Shown piece by piece: positions 19,733 to 29,733 of a stretch of DNA of 64,000 bases; position 1 is the stretch's first letter, and each line of letters starts with the position of its first letter. A program made the translations under genes and the position numbers. This DNA comes from Yponomeuta sedellus (lineage: Eukaryota; Arthropoda; Insecta; Lepidoptera; Yponomeutidae). The stretch lies in assembly GCA_934045075.1 (NCBI GenBank), contig OW203747.1:11241692-11305691 (forward strand). Direction: 5' to 3'. Below the pieces are notes generated by a model that ran no database searches, had not been told where the DNA came from, and was given only the letters and a program-made list of their open reading frames with translations.

Positions 19733-19785
19733 ACTTACATGAGTACATGAGTTTCAGAACTAAGAACAAGTAGGAATGTACGAAC

Positions 19786-20017
19786 CTTGCGGGAACCCCA
19801 CCGCCTCGAGGCCGTGGTGGCCCAGGCCGAACGGCCCCAGTCCGCCCAGCCCCGGCCCCATGCCCATGTGGTGCGCGCCCGAGTGGTGCGCATACGGGTT
19901 CTGCGCAAGCGGCGACGGCTGCTTCAGGTAGTGGAAGTAGTGGTGCAGCGGAGTGCTGGAGTGGTGGGCCTGCGCGGGGGCGGTGGGAGCCGAGGAGGAG
20001 TTGGTGAGCAGCGCCAT
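19786..20017 (-). CDS. otd: Orthodenticle/ocelliless (Otx-family homeobox) N-terminal coding exon, partial
   Basis: Encodes the first 77 residues plus one base of codon 78 of a His/Pro/Gly-rich protein. Seen: ATG in a strong Kozak context (ACCATGG) with an in-frame TGA 15-17 bases upstream; YLKQP at residues 30-34; GPFGL at 61-65; LEAVGFPQG at 70-78. From family knowledge: insect Otd has GPFGL..GLEAVGF just before its homeodomain, and vertebrate Otx proteins start with YLKQPPYA followed by an intron. These proteins are K50 homeodomain transcription factors for anterior head, brain and eye patterning. The exon ends at a phase-1 donor (CAAG|GTTCGT), where family genes split N-terminus from homeodomain. 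Codons are GC-rich in an AT-rich setting. The homeodomain is not in this window, so identity rests on the N-terminal motifs. Another Otx-like paralogue (otd-1/otd-2) is possible. Confidence 0.75.
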
Positions 20018-20063
20018 GGTTCCGATGTGGTATCACCGCGGCGGGGCGTGGGCCATTCTGGTG
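19786..20063 (-). other. otd: Internal exon of the otd-like gene, including 46 nt of 5'UTR
   Basis: The minus-strand segment starts after a good acceptor: a pyrimidine-rich CTAACCCTTCCGTTCCAG with a branch-like TAACTGAC just upstream. It runs through the ATG to the donor at 19784-19785. The acceptor implies at least one upstream noncoding exon at higher coordinates, which I cannot locate. Transcript data would settle the exon limits. Confidence 0.6.
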
Positions 20064-20082
20064 CTGGAACGGAAGGGTTAGG
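20064..20082 (-). other. Putative 3' splice acceptor before the otd exon
   Basis: On the minus strand the run CCTAACCCTTCCGTTCCAG ends in AG at 20064-20065, followed by CACCAG. The polypyrimidine character and nearby TAACTGAC fit an acceptor. The alternative is that this exon is the first exon and the promoter lies just upstream. Confidence 0.5.
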
Positions 20083-20288
20083 TCAGTTATGGTCGCTTCC
20101 TATGGTCCTTCTTTGATAAGAGAATCAGGGTTCAGGAGTAGCTGATTGTTGCCCCGGGTGCACCAGACGTACGGGCTCAGTGGGTACGTCGTTCGGGAAT
20201 TGTCCTTTCATGTAGAAAGTGAAAGTAGAAAATCTTTATTTGGTACTACAGATATTGAATACAATATATCGGTTAAGCTTAATATAAA

Positions 20289-20376
20289 GCTGCGGCAAGC
20301 TGAAGACAGGGCGCTATGGCGCTCAATAGGGGTAGGCTATGTCCAGCAGTGGACTACATAATATAGCCTGAAGAAG
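20289..20376 (+). mobile_element. RTE LINE 3' end, 5'-truncated, 14-bp TSD
   Basis: GCTGCGGCAAGCTGAAGACA, CGCTATGGCGCTCAATAGGG, CCAGCAGTGGACTACATAAT, ATAGCCTGAAGAAG, encoding the last RTE residues (RQAEDRALWRSI..YVQQWTT). A perfect duplication AAGCTTAATATAAA lies at 20275-20288 and 20377-20390. Confidence 0.85.
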
Positions 20377-20390
20377 AAGCTTAATATAAA

Positions 20391-21440
20391 ACTAAAGTTT
20401 ATAAAGTGCCAAAAAGGTTTCCGCTCATCTTAATGCCTGAGAACTTATTCACAAAACTTAAATTAATCTAAGGTAAACAAAATAATGACCTCATTTTTGC
20501 TTTTGGTTTTTTAGCGACGACATATACCTTTATGTATTCAAAACTGTACCCTGCAATGAACCCTTCCTCTTTTTTTTCCTATGCTGATAGTTACCTAATC
20601 GTGGGAGTATCATAATTAAAATTATTTACTGCTCCGAAATAGGTTTAGTACAAAGGCTTACTTAATGCTATGTAGCATACCTTTCGCTTTCTGCCTTTGG
20701 TTTGTGGATAATAGTTGAGGGGGTTGGATGGAATGGAAGAAGTGGCTGACATTTTGCGGAGGCTGATTTTAGATAGATGGTCATTTTGAAAACTAGGCAT
20801 TTAGCAGGATTTTCATTTCGAGGATTGAGCACTCACTGCCTAAAGCCGTAAAATGATAAATGCAACGAATTTAATTTTGTATAGGTAAAGTGAAAATATA
20901 TAAAATATAAAACTACTTAATTGCTCACAAAATTGAGCAATTGAGCACACGTCAATGCGAATTACTTGCAACACTGAACAGTTTTTTCTTGCAATCAAAA
21001 ACTATTTAAACTGCTAAAGTGTACCAACATAGCGGAACTAAAAGGTGAATTTTCCGCCTTGATTCGACACAAAAGTACAAGAGTCAAATACAGAAACGCG
21101 TTCTAAATTAAAAATTCTGAAAATTGCATTCCATTCGACACGGAGCTCGCTTCCTTTGAGACGTCAAAACTCACTTTTTTTGTAGAATGCTTCGTTTGGG
21201 CAAAGGTAGATGTTTACTGACATTTTGTCACGTATAGGTGTTTTTTGCGCTGTTACCTGAGGTCGTCGTTGCCAATATTTGGGGGCTGCATGCGATCGAC
21301 CTTGTACAGCTTTGTGTTGACAAAAAAAAACGTTGACGAGCTGATATCGAAGTGATGATGTATTGTACGAGTAAGTACGATTTTTTTGCTTTACTCTATG
21401 GTATGGATTTTGAAATGTGGCCAGTGTTTTGCTATTAGCA
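20391..21440. other. No gene recognised; unique AT-rich sequence upstream of the otd exon
   Basis: No repeat family recognised and no convincing frame. Probable intron or 5' regulatory sequence of the otd-like gene. Confidence 0.35.
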
Positions 21441-21452
21441 AGTAGATACCAA

Positions 21453-21688
21453 ATTAGATACCCAAATTCGTCCCGCAGGTGTCGTAAAAGGCGACTAAGG
21501 GACACAAACCGGGGGGTGGGCAGCAGCGCCCCCTGCAGTACAATTCCGCCAAACTGCGACCCCCAACCCGCATGCCCAGCGTGGGGATTATGGGCATTAC
21601 CCCCCAATGATGGCACGACCTTGCGCTATGGCGCTCATTAGGTGAGGGCTATGTCCAGCAGTGGACTAATATATGATGAAGAAAACGA
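21453..21688 (+). mobile_element. RTE-derived short non-autonomous element, complete with TSD
   Basis: The 5' part has CGTCCCGCAGGTGTCGTAAA, AGGCGACTAAGGGACACAAA. The 3' part has CCCAGCGTGGGGATTATGGG, CGCTCATTAGGTGAGGGCTA, TGTCCAGCAGTGGACTAATA. A perfect 12-bp duplication AGTAGATACCAA lies at 21441-21452 and 21689-21700. At 236 bp it has 5' and RTE-type 3' ends and no coding core. Confidence 0.75.
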
Positions 21689-21700
21689 AGTAGATACCAA

Positions 21701-23920
21701 TAAAATACAATTTGTAAGCATGACATTTTAACAATAAAAAAAATGTTTCGTCAAGAAGGCGAAATGCAGGAGGGTTTTAAATTTATGGTGTGTGGTTCGA
21801 TCATAAGTACTTAGGGGCAAACTGTTTCCAACAACAAAGAAGGACTTCATCCATTATCTTTGTTACAAGCCGGAAGCTGGCTAGCCATAACTTTTACTTT
21901 TTGTTTCAGTCATTGTCACTTTCTGCAAACTGACAATGCAAAAAGCGATGGGACCTTTTTTCTTCGAATCTACGTGGCACTTTCCAGCACCTTTTAAAAT
22001 ACCCATCCAAGGAAGCTTTGTCAACAAAAGATTATCCTAAGACTGTAGATACAAATCATCTACTCTTACGTTTCTTTAAGCGAAATTACATCTTGTTCTG
22101 ACGCGGTTAAGAGCTTTTTTACTTTGTCAATGTTTGGGTTTCCGAAGTTAAGTTTTCTGCATGATTAGAACTTTTGCAATTTTGGCGGTGAAAGCCTCAA
22201 AAGGCGTTCAATTGTGTAACACTCGGTTTTCGGTACGGCATGGTATTCGAAGTGTTTTCACGTCACTAGACAACGTAATTGTTATTTTTCTACTTAAAGA
22301 GATATGATTTTAAAAGTTTATTGTGTGAACTGGTTCAAAAAGGTTGGTTTTTACAAAGTAAAAACGTTGGGCTTTTATATCGGACATTATTAAAGAGACC
22401 TCGAAATACTAGACTACCATTAAGGTCAAGGTCCAAAGGAAAGGTCCCCTTTTGATAGTCTAAATCCTATTGTCCAATAAAATGTAACAAGGAAAAGTAA
22501 ACAACCGATACATTGTCGCGCCAAAAAAGAAAAACAAATATAGTTTTTTTTTGTACATTTCGCGCCCTTGTCGATGCAATTTCGGGCCACTGTTTACGCA
22601 GTTGGCAGCATTGACTGTCAATGTGACAAATTACTTCTGGGTGTTGGCAGAAAACCAAGTTGCAGAAGGACACGTACCTACTATACAGGAAAAGAAAACA
22701 GTGAGTACTTTACTGCAATTAGTTCTACTGATTATCGCCATATTATACAGACATTAAGGCGGTAGGCGAAAATAGAAAATAGAACTCTTTTGTTTATTAT
22801 AGTATTAAGAATTCAGTTGAGTATGAAATCAATACAGTTCTATAGAGTTCTGCCCTTTTTGCTTTTCATTCTACAGTAAGATAAGGTAACATTAGGTATA
22901 TTCAATTCTGAGACAGTTTAATCAAAACAATTTGAAGGTGTCCTTCTGTAGCGTTGTTAGTTTACAATTTTTATTCCCATCTTTTACCTTTTTGTTCCTT
23001 TTGGCAATCGATAATTTGAATCCTCTTTGGTTGCCTGTGAACTAATAAATACTGGCCAGTTTTTTCCTCAAAAAGGCTTGACTATAAAAAAAAGAATAAT
23101 CGCGTGTCATTTAATTTTCTGAGGTATGAAATATTGCAACATGGCATTTTGGTTTCGTTTTTAGCTTAATTAACTGCATACGGACTTAAATATCGGTCTT
23201 GTAGGTAACAAGGCCACGTATTGAACATTTTTTTTATTTGCAGTAAAAAAGTTTACATCGTTGACCTTAACTCTAGATTATGAAGTTAAACTTTGTAAAT
23301 GGTAGAAATTCGAATAACAAAAATAATGAATAATGCAATTGTACGAGTATGTACAATAACTCGTCTTTGCCTGTTGGATGTTCAATGAAGACATTTCCAA
23401 TTTTGAATTTTGAGAAATAAGAACGAATAGGAGCAACTGTGTTTAGGAAACTGTCATGGCTGACAATGGAGAATGATACGGGGCATCCGATCAAATAACA
23501 AAATAGAGATATTCCTTTGTACCGGTTTAACTAAATAGATGTATCATTGGTGACCCTTGGTTTCATACTATTTCGTCCAACGGTAGATACTGACCAAAAA
23601 TATGTTTGTGTCAAAAAGCTATTGAATCAGAAAGCAAATATTGCTTAGGTAAGTACACGTGTTTCCTTCAATGTTGTAAAGGTTAAAACATTAAATACTA
23701 TGAAAGGTTTTTGTCAATAGTCAGACGATAGAGACAGCTTTTAACGTAGATAACGTTAGAGACAACTTTTGAATATGCGAATCTAGACGATAACCTAGAC
23801 GATAATTAGTGGGTTGGGTAACTAAGTACAAATGTTTCCTACAAAATTGTAAAGCGTAACCTAAAACCTTAATTAGGTACTTTTAAAAGTCATTGTAACT
23901 GGGCAGATGAAAGAGATAGC
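21701..23920. other. 2.2 kb without recognised genes or repeats
   Basis: Unique AT-rich sequence. Frames of 65-73 codons at 22467-22765 and 23273-23494 show no motif. It is one of the longest repeat-poor stretches here and lies 2-4 kb upstream of the otd exon. Confidence 0.35.
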
Positions 23921-23921
23921 A

Positions 23922-24110
23922 AGCGACCTCTATGGTGCAGCGGTACCTAGCGCATCTGCCTACTATGCGAGAGATCCCGGGTTGGAACCCCGGCTGGCGC
24001 CAAAAAAACCTTATCTTGGATGTTTACATGTTTGTGATGTCGCTGTTTCTGGTTCCCACGACAAAGGGTATCCTAGTGTGGGGCCAGAAGCCCCACACAC
24101 AACAACATTT
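23922..24110 (+). mobile_element. Metulj-like tRNA-derived SINE
   Basis: GCGACCTCTATGGTGCAGCG, CATCTGCCTACTATGCGAGA, GATCCCGGGTTGGAACCCCG, then GTTTACATGTTTGTGATGTC, TGGTTCCCACGACAAAGGGT, ATCCTAGTGTGGGGCCAGAA. Related copies at 43003, 43368, 49416, 58089 and 63518. The Metulj assignment is from memory. Confidence 0.7.
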
Positions 24111-24111
24111 A

Positions 24112-24149
24112 ATATTTTACACACAGGCACAGTGCCTGTGTGTAAAATG
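24112..24149. repeat. Perfect 17-bp-arm palindrome
   Basis: ATTTTACACACAGGCAC and GTGCCTGTGTGTAAAAT are exact reverse complements around a single A, at the junction of a SINE and a transposon end. Confidence 0.6.
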
Positions 24150-24902
24150 TTAAGGTCCGATTTCACCATACTCTGTCACACTCTAACAGAGGCATTAGCT
24201 AACGAATGATTAAAGTTAACAAGGATGTTAACATCCCTGTTATGTATTTCTGTCCTATGGCAAAAAAGTAACAGGCCGTTCGTAAACGGAACGTTAAGTG
24301 AATGACTCTCCAGTCATTCACTCATGCTGCACATGCGACCGATTTAAAATGCTGTTGTTAGTGTTGAATTTAGTGAAAGTCGGACAACATTTCGTTTTGC
24401 TGGTTCATACGTCAAATATTTTCACATTTGAGGTTATTTTTCGCGTGTTAGGTGGTTCTTGCTTCTTGTGATAGTTGCCGTAAGTCGTGCTATTAATTAT
24501 GTCAAAGAAAACACGTGGTCCAAATTTTTCTACAAACGAGAAGGAAATTTTAGAACATCTCGTAAATAAATACATATAAAGACGAAGTCGAGAACAAAAG
24601 GACAGATGACCAACATCAAGAACGAAGGTTGGAGAAATTTGTCCGAACAGATGTGTTTTGTCGGAGGCTGGGTGCACTAATCGTCTGTTAACCTTTTTAA
24701 CGGACCTCTAAAGTAGCTGTTAATTTTAACAACTGATTAATCTAAAGTAGCTGTTAATTTTAACAACTGATTAAGAACATTTAACAGCCGTTTTGGCGTG
24801 GTAGGACATTCACTAGCCTTGACAGTCTGTTAAATGACCTAACATAGATGTTAACTGACTAACAGAGTAACAGAGTATGGTCACAGATTAGATAATAGTT
24901 AC
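24150..24902 (+). mobile_element. Harbinger-like DNA transposon remnant
   Basis: Left end TTAAGGTCCGATTTCACCAT, ACTCTGTCACACTCTAACAG; right end CTAACAGAGTAACAGAGTAT with GGTCACAGATTAG. These share inverted CCATACTCTG and CTCT(AAC) blocks. It contains a decayed zeste/SANT-like reading frame (24499-24660). Assignment to Harbinger rests on that domain and is tentative. Confidence 0.5.
24499..24660 (+). pseudogene. Decayed zeste/Myb-SANT-like DNA-binding domain
   Basis: It begins MSKKTRGPNFSTNEKEILEH, then hits a stop after LVNKYI. A neighbouring frame continues KDEVENKRTD and another TNIKNEGWRNLSEQ, so at least two shifts broke it. The NFS..EKEIL..LV.KY....E.KRTD pattern is typical of zeste-like SANT domains encoded by insect Harbinger elements (family knowledge). 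Confidence 0.55.
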
Positions 24903-26260
24903 TACGTAACAGATACATCACTCCCATACTAAAGCGAAAATACCTACGCTATAATAGCCTACAAAATCTTAATAATAATAACTACTGTTCACAGCGAGGA
25001 GAAATATACCATAAGTACCCGCTCAAAGAGTCGATATTGTGTTGCACACCGTGCGACTCACGTGCAAGCGCGTCATCGCACGAATGCGCTAGGGTTGTAC
25101 CTATGATGATTATTACTGTAATAAAACGAATGTTGTGAAATAACCATATTTATTTGTCAAAAACATGTAATATAAAATGTCAAGCTGACTTTCTTTGAGT
25201 TGTTATTAGATCAGGCCTCCCTATTATCTCAAGCCAATTAAAACTTAATTTTTCGCCAATGTGGGCGATTTTGACCGCCACGTTTAATCCTGAAAATGGA
25301 ATGGATTCTATTTGTCCCTCTTTATTCCTAGACAAATATCTAAAAAGAAGGGGACAGACAAAACTGATTTTAGTTTTTGGATTGGGTGGATTGTGGCGGT
25401 CAGAGTCGACCACATTATATTGGTTTCAATTCAATTCAATTCAATAGTTTATTGCCATAAATTACAGTTGTAGGTAAAGATGGTTTGAATTCGAGAAATA
25501 CGTAAATATTTGACATCCATGTTTGTTGTACATGTTTTGTTTCTAATGTTTACTACGAAACACTAAAAAGCCAATTTAGTTGATCCTAAATTAACATTAA
25601 AAACAAATACACGCACGACAAAGATGGGTAACTACCATCGATAAAATATTACTAAAGTAGTAGTAATATTTTATCGATGGTAACTACCCATCTTTGTCGT
25701 GCTGCATTTGTTGTTCACGACTCAGCAGTTGCGAGTTAGCAGTTGCTAAAAGTCGTGGAGCGAACTATTATAAAATTGTTATTTTTGGCATTTTCCATCA
25801 ATTTACGACTGATTGTTGTGCATTTTTTAAATTTTTCGGTATAGCCACAGTACAGCCGTGAAAACGTGACAGACAGAGACACTTACGCATAATAATGTTA
25901 GAACGGATGTGGTTATTTAGAATCAAAATTAACAAGTCCACGAAAAAAAGCAGTTACCTTTATGTGTTTAATTTACTTATATAGTACCTACCTAAATGTT
26001 TAAAGAAATAAATATAAGATATAAAATACTACTTACCTTTCTTCGTCTCTCGGCAGTGAAAAAAATGATAATTCTTCATTTGTTTTTTACTTTTACACCC
26101 ATCCACTGCTCAATAATTACGTGGTTTCGTCATTTCGAGAAGTAAGCGCGGGAAACGTGCGGTGCGAGCGCTCACGAGGCGGGCGTAGCGGCCCTGTGTC
26201 AGTTGTATCGTGGATGATACGCCGGGCGGCAGGTATATAACGCGTGACCTTGAGCGAGTG
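24903..26260. other. Mostly unique AT-rich; hairpin at 25613-25702
   Basis: No gene recognised. GC rises at 26120-26260 (GAAACGTGCGGTGCGAGCGC, GAGGCGGGCGTAGCGGCC). The rest has no family match. Confidence 0.3.
25613..25702. repeat. 90-bp near-perfect hairpin
   Basis: Arms of about 42 bp begin GCACGACAAAGATGGGTAAC and end GTTACC/GTAACTACCCATCTTTGTCGTGC-type complement, with two mismatches around a 6-base loop. Single copy in this window. Confidence 0.6.
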
Positions 26261-26273
26261 ACGGACGCCTGGT

Positions 26274-26313
26274 ATGGTGAAATCGGACCTAAATCACAGA
26301 TTAGATAATAGTT
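26274..26313 (-). repeat. Harbinger-like transposon end fragment
   Basis: GTATGGTGAAATCGGACCTA is the inverse of the left end at 24150. It is followed by CACAGATTAGATAATAGTT, which also closes the right end at 24882-24900. Confidence 0.5.
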
Positions 26314-26416
26314 CCTAAATGTTGTTGTTATAGCTTCTGTTACGAAGCAAAAGATTGAGATAGGTACAGTTTGTGACTGACTAGACGATGGAGCTGGCTC
26401 TGCAACAGGGCAGATT

Positions 26417-26417
<1 letters not shown>

Positions 26418-26481
<64 letters not shown>

Positions 26482-26607
26482 TACATACATACATACATAC
26501 ATACATACATACATACATACATACATACATACATACATACATACATACATACATACATACATACATACATACATACATACATACATACATACATACATAC
26601 ATACATA
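26418..26607. repeat. TACA/AC microsatellite
   Basis: (ACAT)n with an internal (AC)n run of about 45 bases. It is the tail of the antisense LINE 3' end at 26608. Overlapping MYVC or YIHT frames are not genes. Confidence 0.9.
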
Positions 26608-26740
26608 ACCTCACGCCTGTATCCCAGAGGGGTAGGCAGAGACCAGGGACTGCCACTTGCCATGATCCTGACAGATCACCTTCGCTTCACCAACGTTCAT
26701 AAGTCGTTGCATGCACGCACGCCGATTATAGAGATAGCTT
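26608..26740 (-). mobile_element. LINE 3' end, TATG-tailed family
   Basis: CCTCACGCCTGTATCCCAGA, GGGGTAGGCAGAGACCAGGG, CCTGACAGATCACCTTCGCT, AAGTCGTTGCATGCACGCAC, shared with 39379, 42095, 50548 and 56120. Confidence 0.65.
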
Positions 26741-27384
26741 TTGTAGCTAATTCAAGGAACAAAAGACGACGAAACTGTTATTAGTCATGTGGGAAATAAA
26801 GGAACATTTTTTTGGGTGGACATTGATTATTGTTGCTTTTAGATCGTCAAAAAATATACTAAACTATTTTTTGGTCTAATGGTGGAGATATTTACCATTT
26901 AAGACTTACTTCAAAATGAGAGTCGAATGGCGTATCATTGGTGTTATGTGGGCCTTATTATTACTGTAACACGGCGCCGGTAGTAGCTTTCCTGTTCGGT
27001 AAATGATGTCTCAACTAAACGTGAGCGTTCTCCAGTAACATAAAGTGCGCACAATATTTGACTAAGCCCGGGAACGACAGAACCGCGACAAATGTGCCGA
27101 CAGACACACATTGTGTCAAACCGTCGGTTACCCAGAATTGGTGAAAAAAAATACACTTTCCATAGAGGAGGACCAATAGTGGTGTTCCGAAGCGAGAAAT
27201 CCGTGACAAAGGACACCCCTAGTAGGCAATTATCGCGCCCAAAATGAACGCCTTTGTCAAAATATGGGCGGTGAGCTTTGGAAGGTTTGGATGATTGAAT
27301 TTTGTTGATGGGACGTTTTTGTGGTTGAATGTTGGCTCATCTTGGTCGGCTTTAGAGACAGTGGCTAGCGACAGAATTGCGATT
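26741..27384. other. No gene or recognised repeat
   Basis: Frames of 80-90 codons on the minus strand show no recognised motif. Confidence 0.3.
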
Positions 27385-27640
27385 GAGTGAAAGTCTTCTT
27401 CTATGGTTCCTTTACTGGAGTTCCGTGGAGTCTGGGGCTGACACAAGGGCTTTCTCTTCATCTCTGTCCATGGCTAGGGATTGTAGCTCCAGCCAAGTTA
27501 CTCCCTTCTCCTACGTCTCAGAGAGAACGGATCTCTTCCACGTCTGGGACAGTCTTCCGGGTCTTCGTGAGCTCCCGGCGGGTTTCCAGTCGAGACACAT
27601 TCGGAATGTGGTGATCGGGTCTTCTGAGGGTCTACCTAAG
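27385..27640 (-). pseudogene. RTE-clade LINE internal fragment, antisense
   Basis: In reverse complement, AACTTGGCTGGAGCTACAAT, AGCCATGGACAGAGATGAAG and TGTGTCAGCCCCAGACTCCA match the RTE copy at 10045-10130. Upstream it extends further 5' than that copy. The plus-strand 88-codon frame is an antisense shadow. Confidence 0.6.
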
Positions 27641-29090
27641 TAGTGATGCAAGTCAAGACGGATCTCCAACAACGAAGCAATTCAACTAAACAATCACTAC
27701 GTAGGTAAAAGTTCTCACTTCATCATGATAGCATTTCTCTCCACAGGTTACAAAGAAAGATAGTGATTTAAATTCTACGTTTGCTCTAAGAAAATCGTAC
27801 ACCGTTCAGTAAGTAACATACAGTTAAAATGTTATGTCTTGCTAATTAACAATTTACACATCGCAAAGTAAACTTCGTGCAAAAACCGCGAATTCAGTGC
27901 ACTCTTGTGAATACAATATTGTTATCTCAGGTGTACGCTGAAAGATTGCCATAAATAACGTACAGTGGGCTGTTACTAAGTAATTACCATGCTTGCATAT
28001 CTTGACACGAAATCATTTCATTAACATTAACATAAGACTTTTATGAGAAAATACAGTCATAACAATCATAATAACAACTGTTTCGTACCTACATTCTGTA
28101 TTCCGTAGTCTTCATGCAATCCACTCGATACAAAGGTTGTCTGGAAGAGATCGCTCTAAGCAATAAGACCGCTGATTGTGTACATTACCTAGATGTAAAA
28201 AATCATTGTCGCATTTTTGTTTGATTGTGCAATAATGTTCTCTATCTGCATAGTATCTAGCCAAAACGCTTTCCGAGAAATAAAAAGAAAAATTGACGAC
28301 ACAAAAAAATGAAAACTTGCACGTTCGAAATTCAAATGACTGCACAGTGCTTCTTCACTCCATATCCTACGACCAAAATGGAACATCGAAATTCCCGACG
28401 GGGGCGTAATTTGATAGCCTCATTACAGGCTGCACAATAGTGCGAGCAAATAGAGAGAGGATAAATAAATTTGCGGACCTAGTCTCCAGGGCTTTCGCCC
28501 TAAACGCAGTATAAATGCTGCTAAGAGGGCAGCGGGCTTCATGTTTTGTTGAACTATCATGTTTACCACTAATTATTTAGGCAAATGCGGTAGGCATTTC
28601 GTAGTTTATTCTTTAAGATGTTTTGTATTTCATAACGAAATTAAGTAAGTGCCATGTAATGGCAAAATTAATATAGTTAGTACTATTATTTGTATTTTTA
28701 TTGCAATAGATTGTGAGTGGACTGACAGTTTTCAGTGAAAAATTAGGTATGTTGACGGTGGACTGCATCTATTCTAACGATATAATTAGGTAGGTCATAT
28801 TTTAAAACTTTATAGATAAAGAAGAGTACATATCTACGTCAAGTTTGCTTCCACGTGTAGTGAAGTTGAACATTGAATATTTGAATTTTTGATCCAAATT
28901 CAAACATTTGAATTAGAGTTTTTGAAACAGATAAACTTATATGCTGTTAAAATTCGCACAGTTATAGCGTATCATTAGGTAGAACCTTTTTTTTATATGC
29001 GAGAGGTCAACAAGGGTGGTTAAGGGCGGCTTTGAAACAAAAATGTAATGTTTGACCTGCTGCCGACTGTCTCACAATTTTTTGGAGCTT
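27641..29090. other. 1.4 kb with no gene; one LINE tail at 28135-28190
   Basis: GGTTGTCTGGAAGAGATCGC, TCTAAGCAATAAGACCGCTG at 28135-28175 is a LINE 3' fragment. Otherwise unique AT-rich sequence. Confidence 0.35.
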
Positions 29091-29092
29091 AT

Positions 29093-29330
29093 AGTCCTCC
29101 CACTGCAGGGCACAAGCATTATCTCAGAGAAAGAGAGAGAGAGAGAGCATGATCTTAATTACCCGTGCCCACCTTGGATTGGCAATTTGAAGCGCTGAGA
29201 TTGTTTGAATACCTGCATCACTTATAACTTTAAAAAAAGTCATTGGTATATGCCGGAATTCGAACCCGTGACCTTCCGATTGAGAAGCTGGCGCTCTACT
29301 GCTCCGCTACATAACAGCATACCTTTATGG
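29093..29330 (-). repeat. Family D end module followed by a tRNA-like head
   Basis: CCCACTGCAGGGCACAAGCA, CCCGTGCCCACCTTGGATTG, then antisense tRNA-like GCCGGAATTCGAACCCGTGA and GCGCTCTACTGCTCCGCTAC. This supports family D being a tRNA-derived SINE body. Confidence 0.5.
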
Positions 29331-29550
29331 CACACCTTTTCCTTTCTAAGTAGGAGCCAATACAATGGTGGTTTGATATGGATTTGTTAACAACATTGCA
29401 ACGAGTACGCCCCACCGCTTCAAACTGCACGCTGGGGTTAAACCACGACCAAGAGGGCCCACTCAGGGCAGATTACGATCTTAATGCGCCTCGTATGCCC
29501 GTCGCAGGGTTTCCCATTCAGTCTATCAATTTGTGCGGTGCGTTATTTTT

Positions 29551-29733
29551 GCGCTCGTGGCCTAGCGGAACAGAGTGATGGGAATCAGTCAATTGAGTTA
29601 AGCAACAACAGGCGCTATCAGGTACTGGATGGGTGACCTTCTCGTGACTACCGCTAGTGGCATTTTTCCCGAGCGCTTCGGTTCTTCGCAAGGCACGCTA
29701 AGCCGTTGGTGCCGGCTGTCATGTAATGGCAGA
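29551..29733 (+). mobile_element. 5S-derived SINE, subfamily A, 3'-truncated
   Basis: GCGCTCGTGGCCTAGCGGAA, GAGTTAAGCAACAACAGGCG, GGTACTGGATGGGTGACC (5S-like box C), then CTTCGCAAGGCACGCTAAGC and CCGGCTGTCATGTAATGGCA. Confidence 0.65.

Noticed and set aside
19557..20036. 159-codon minus frame overlapping the otd exon
   Set aside because: It is out of frame with the conserved motifs, lacks a true ATG start in good context, and runs on into intron and Helitron sequence.
19787..20116. 109-codon plus frame opposite the otd exon
   Set aside because: Arg/Val-rich antisense shadow created by the GC-rich exon.
26110..26702. Long MYVC/YIHT-repeat reading frames
   Set aside because: They are translations of the TACA/TATG microsatellite and have no unique coding content. 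The same applies at 42096-42486.
27377..27643. 88-codon plus frame as a gene
   Set aside because: It is the antisense shadow of an RTE fragment whose sense strand matches 10045-10130.
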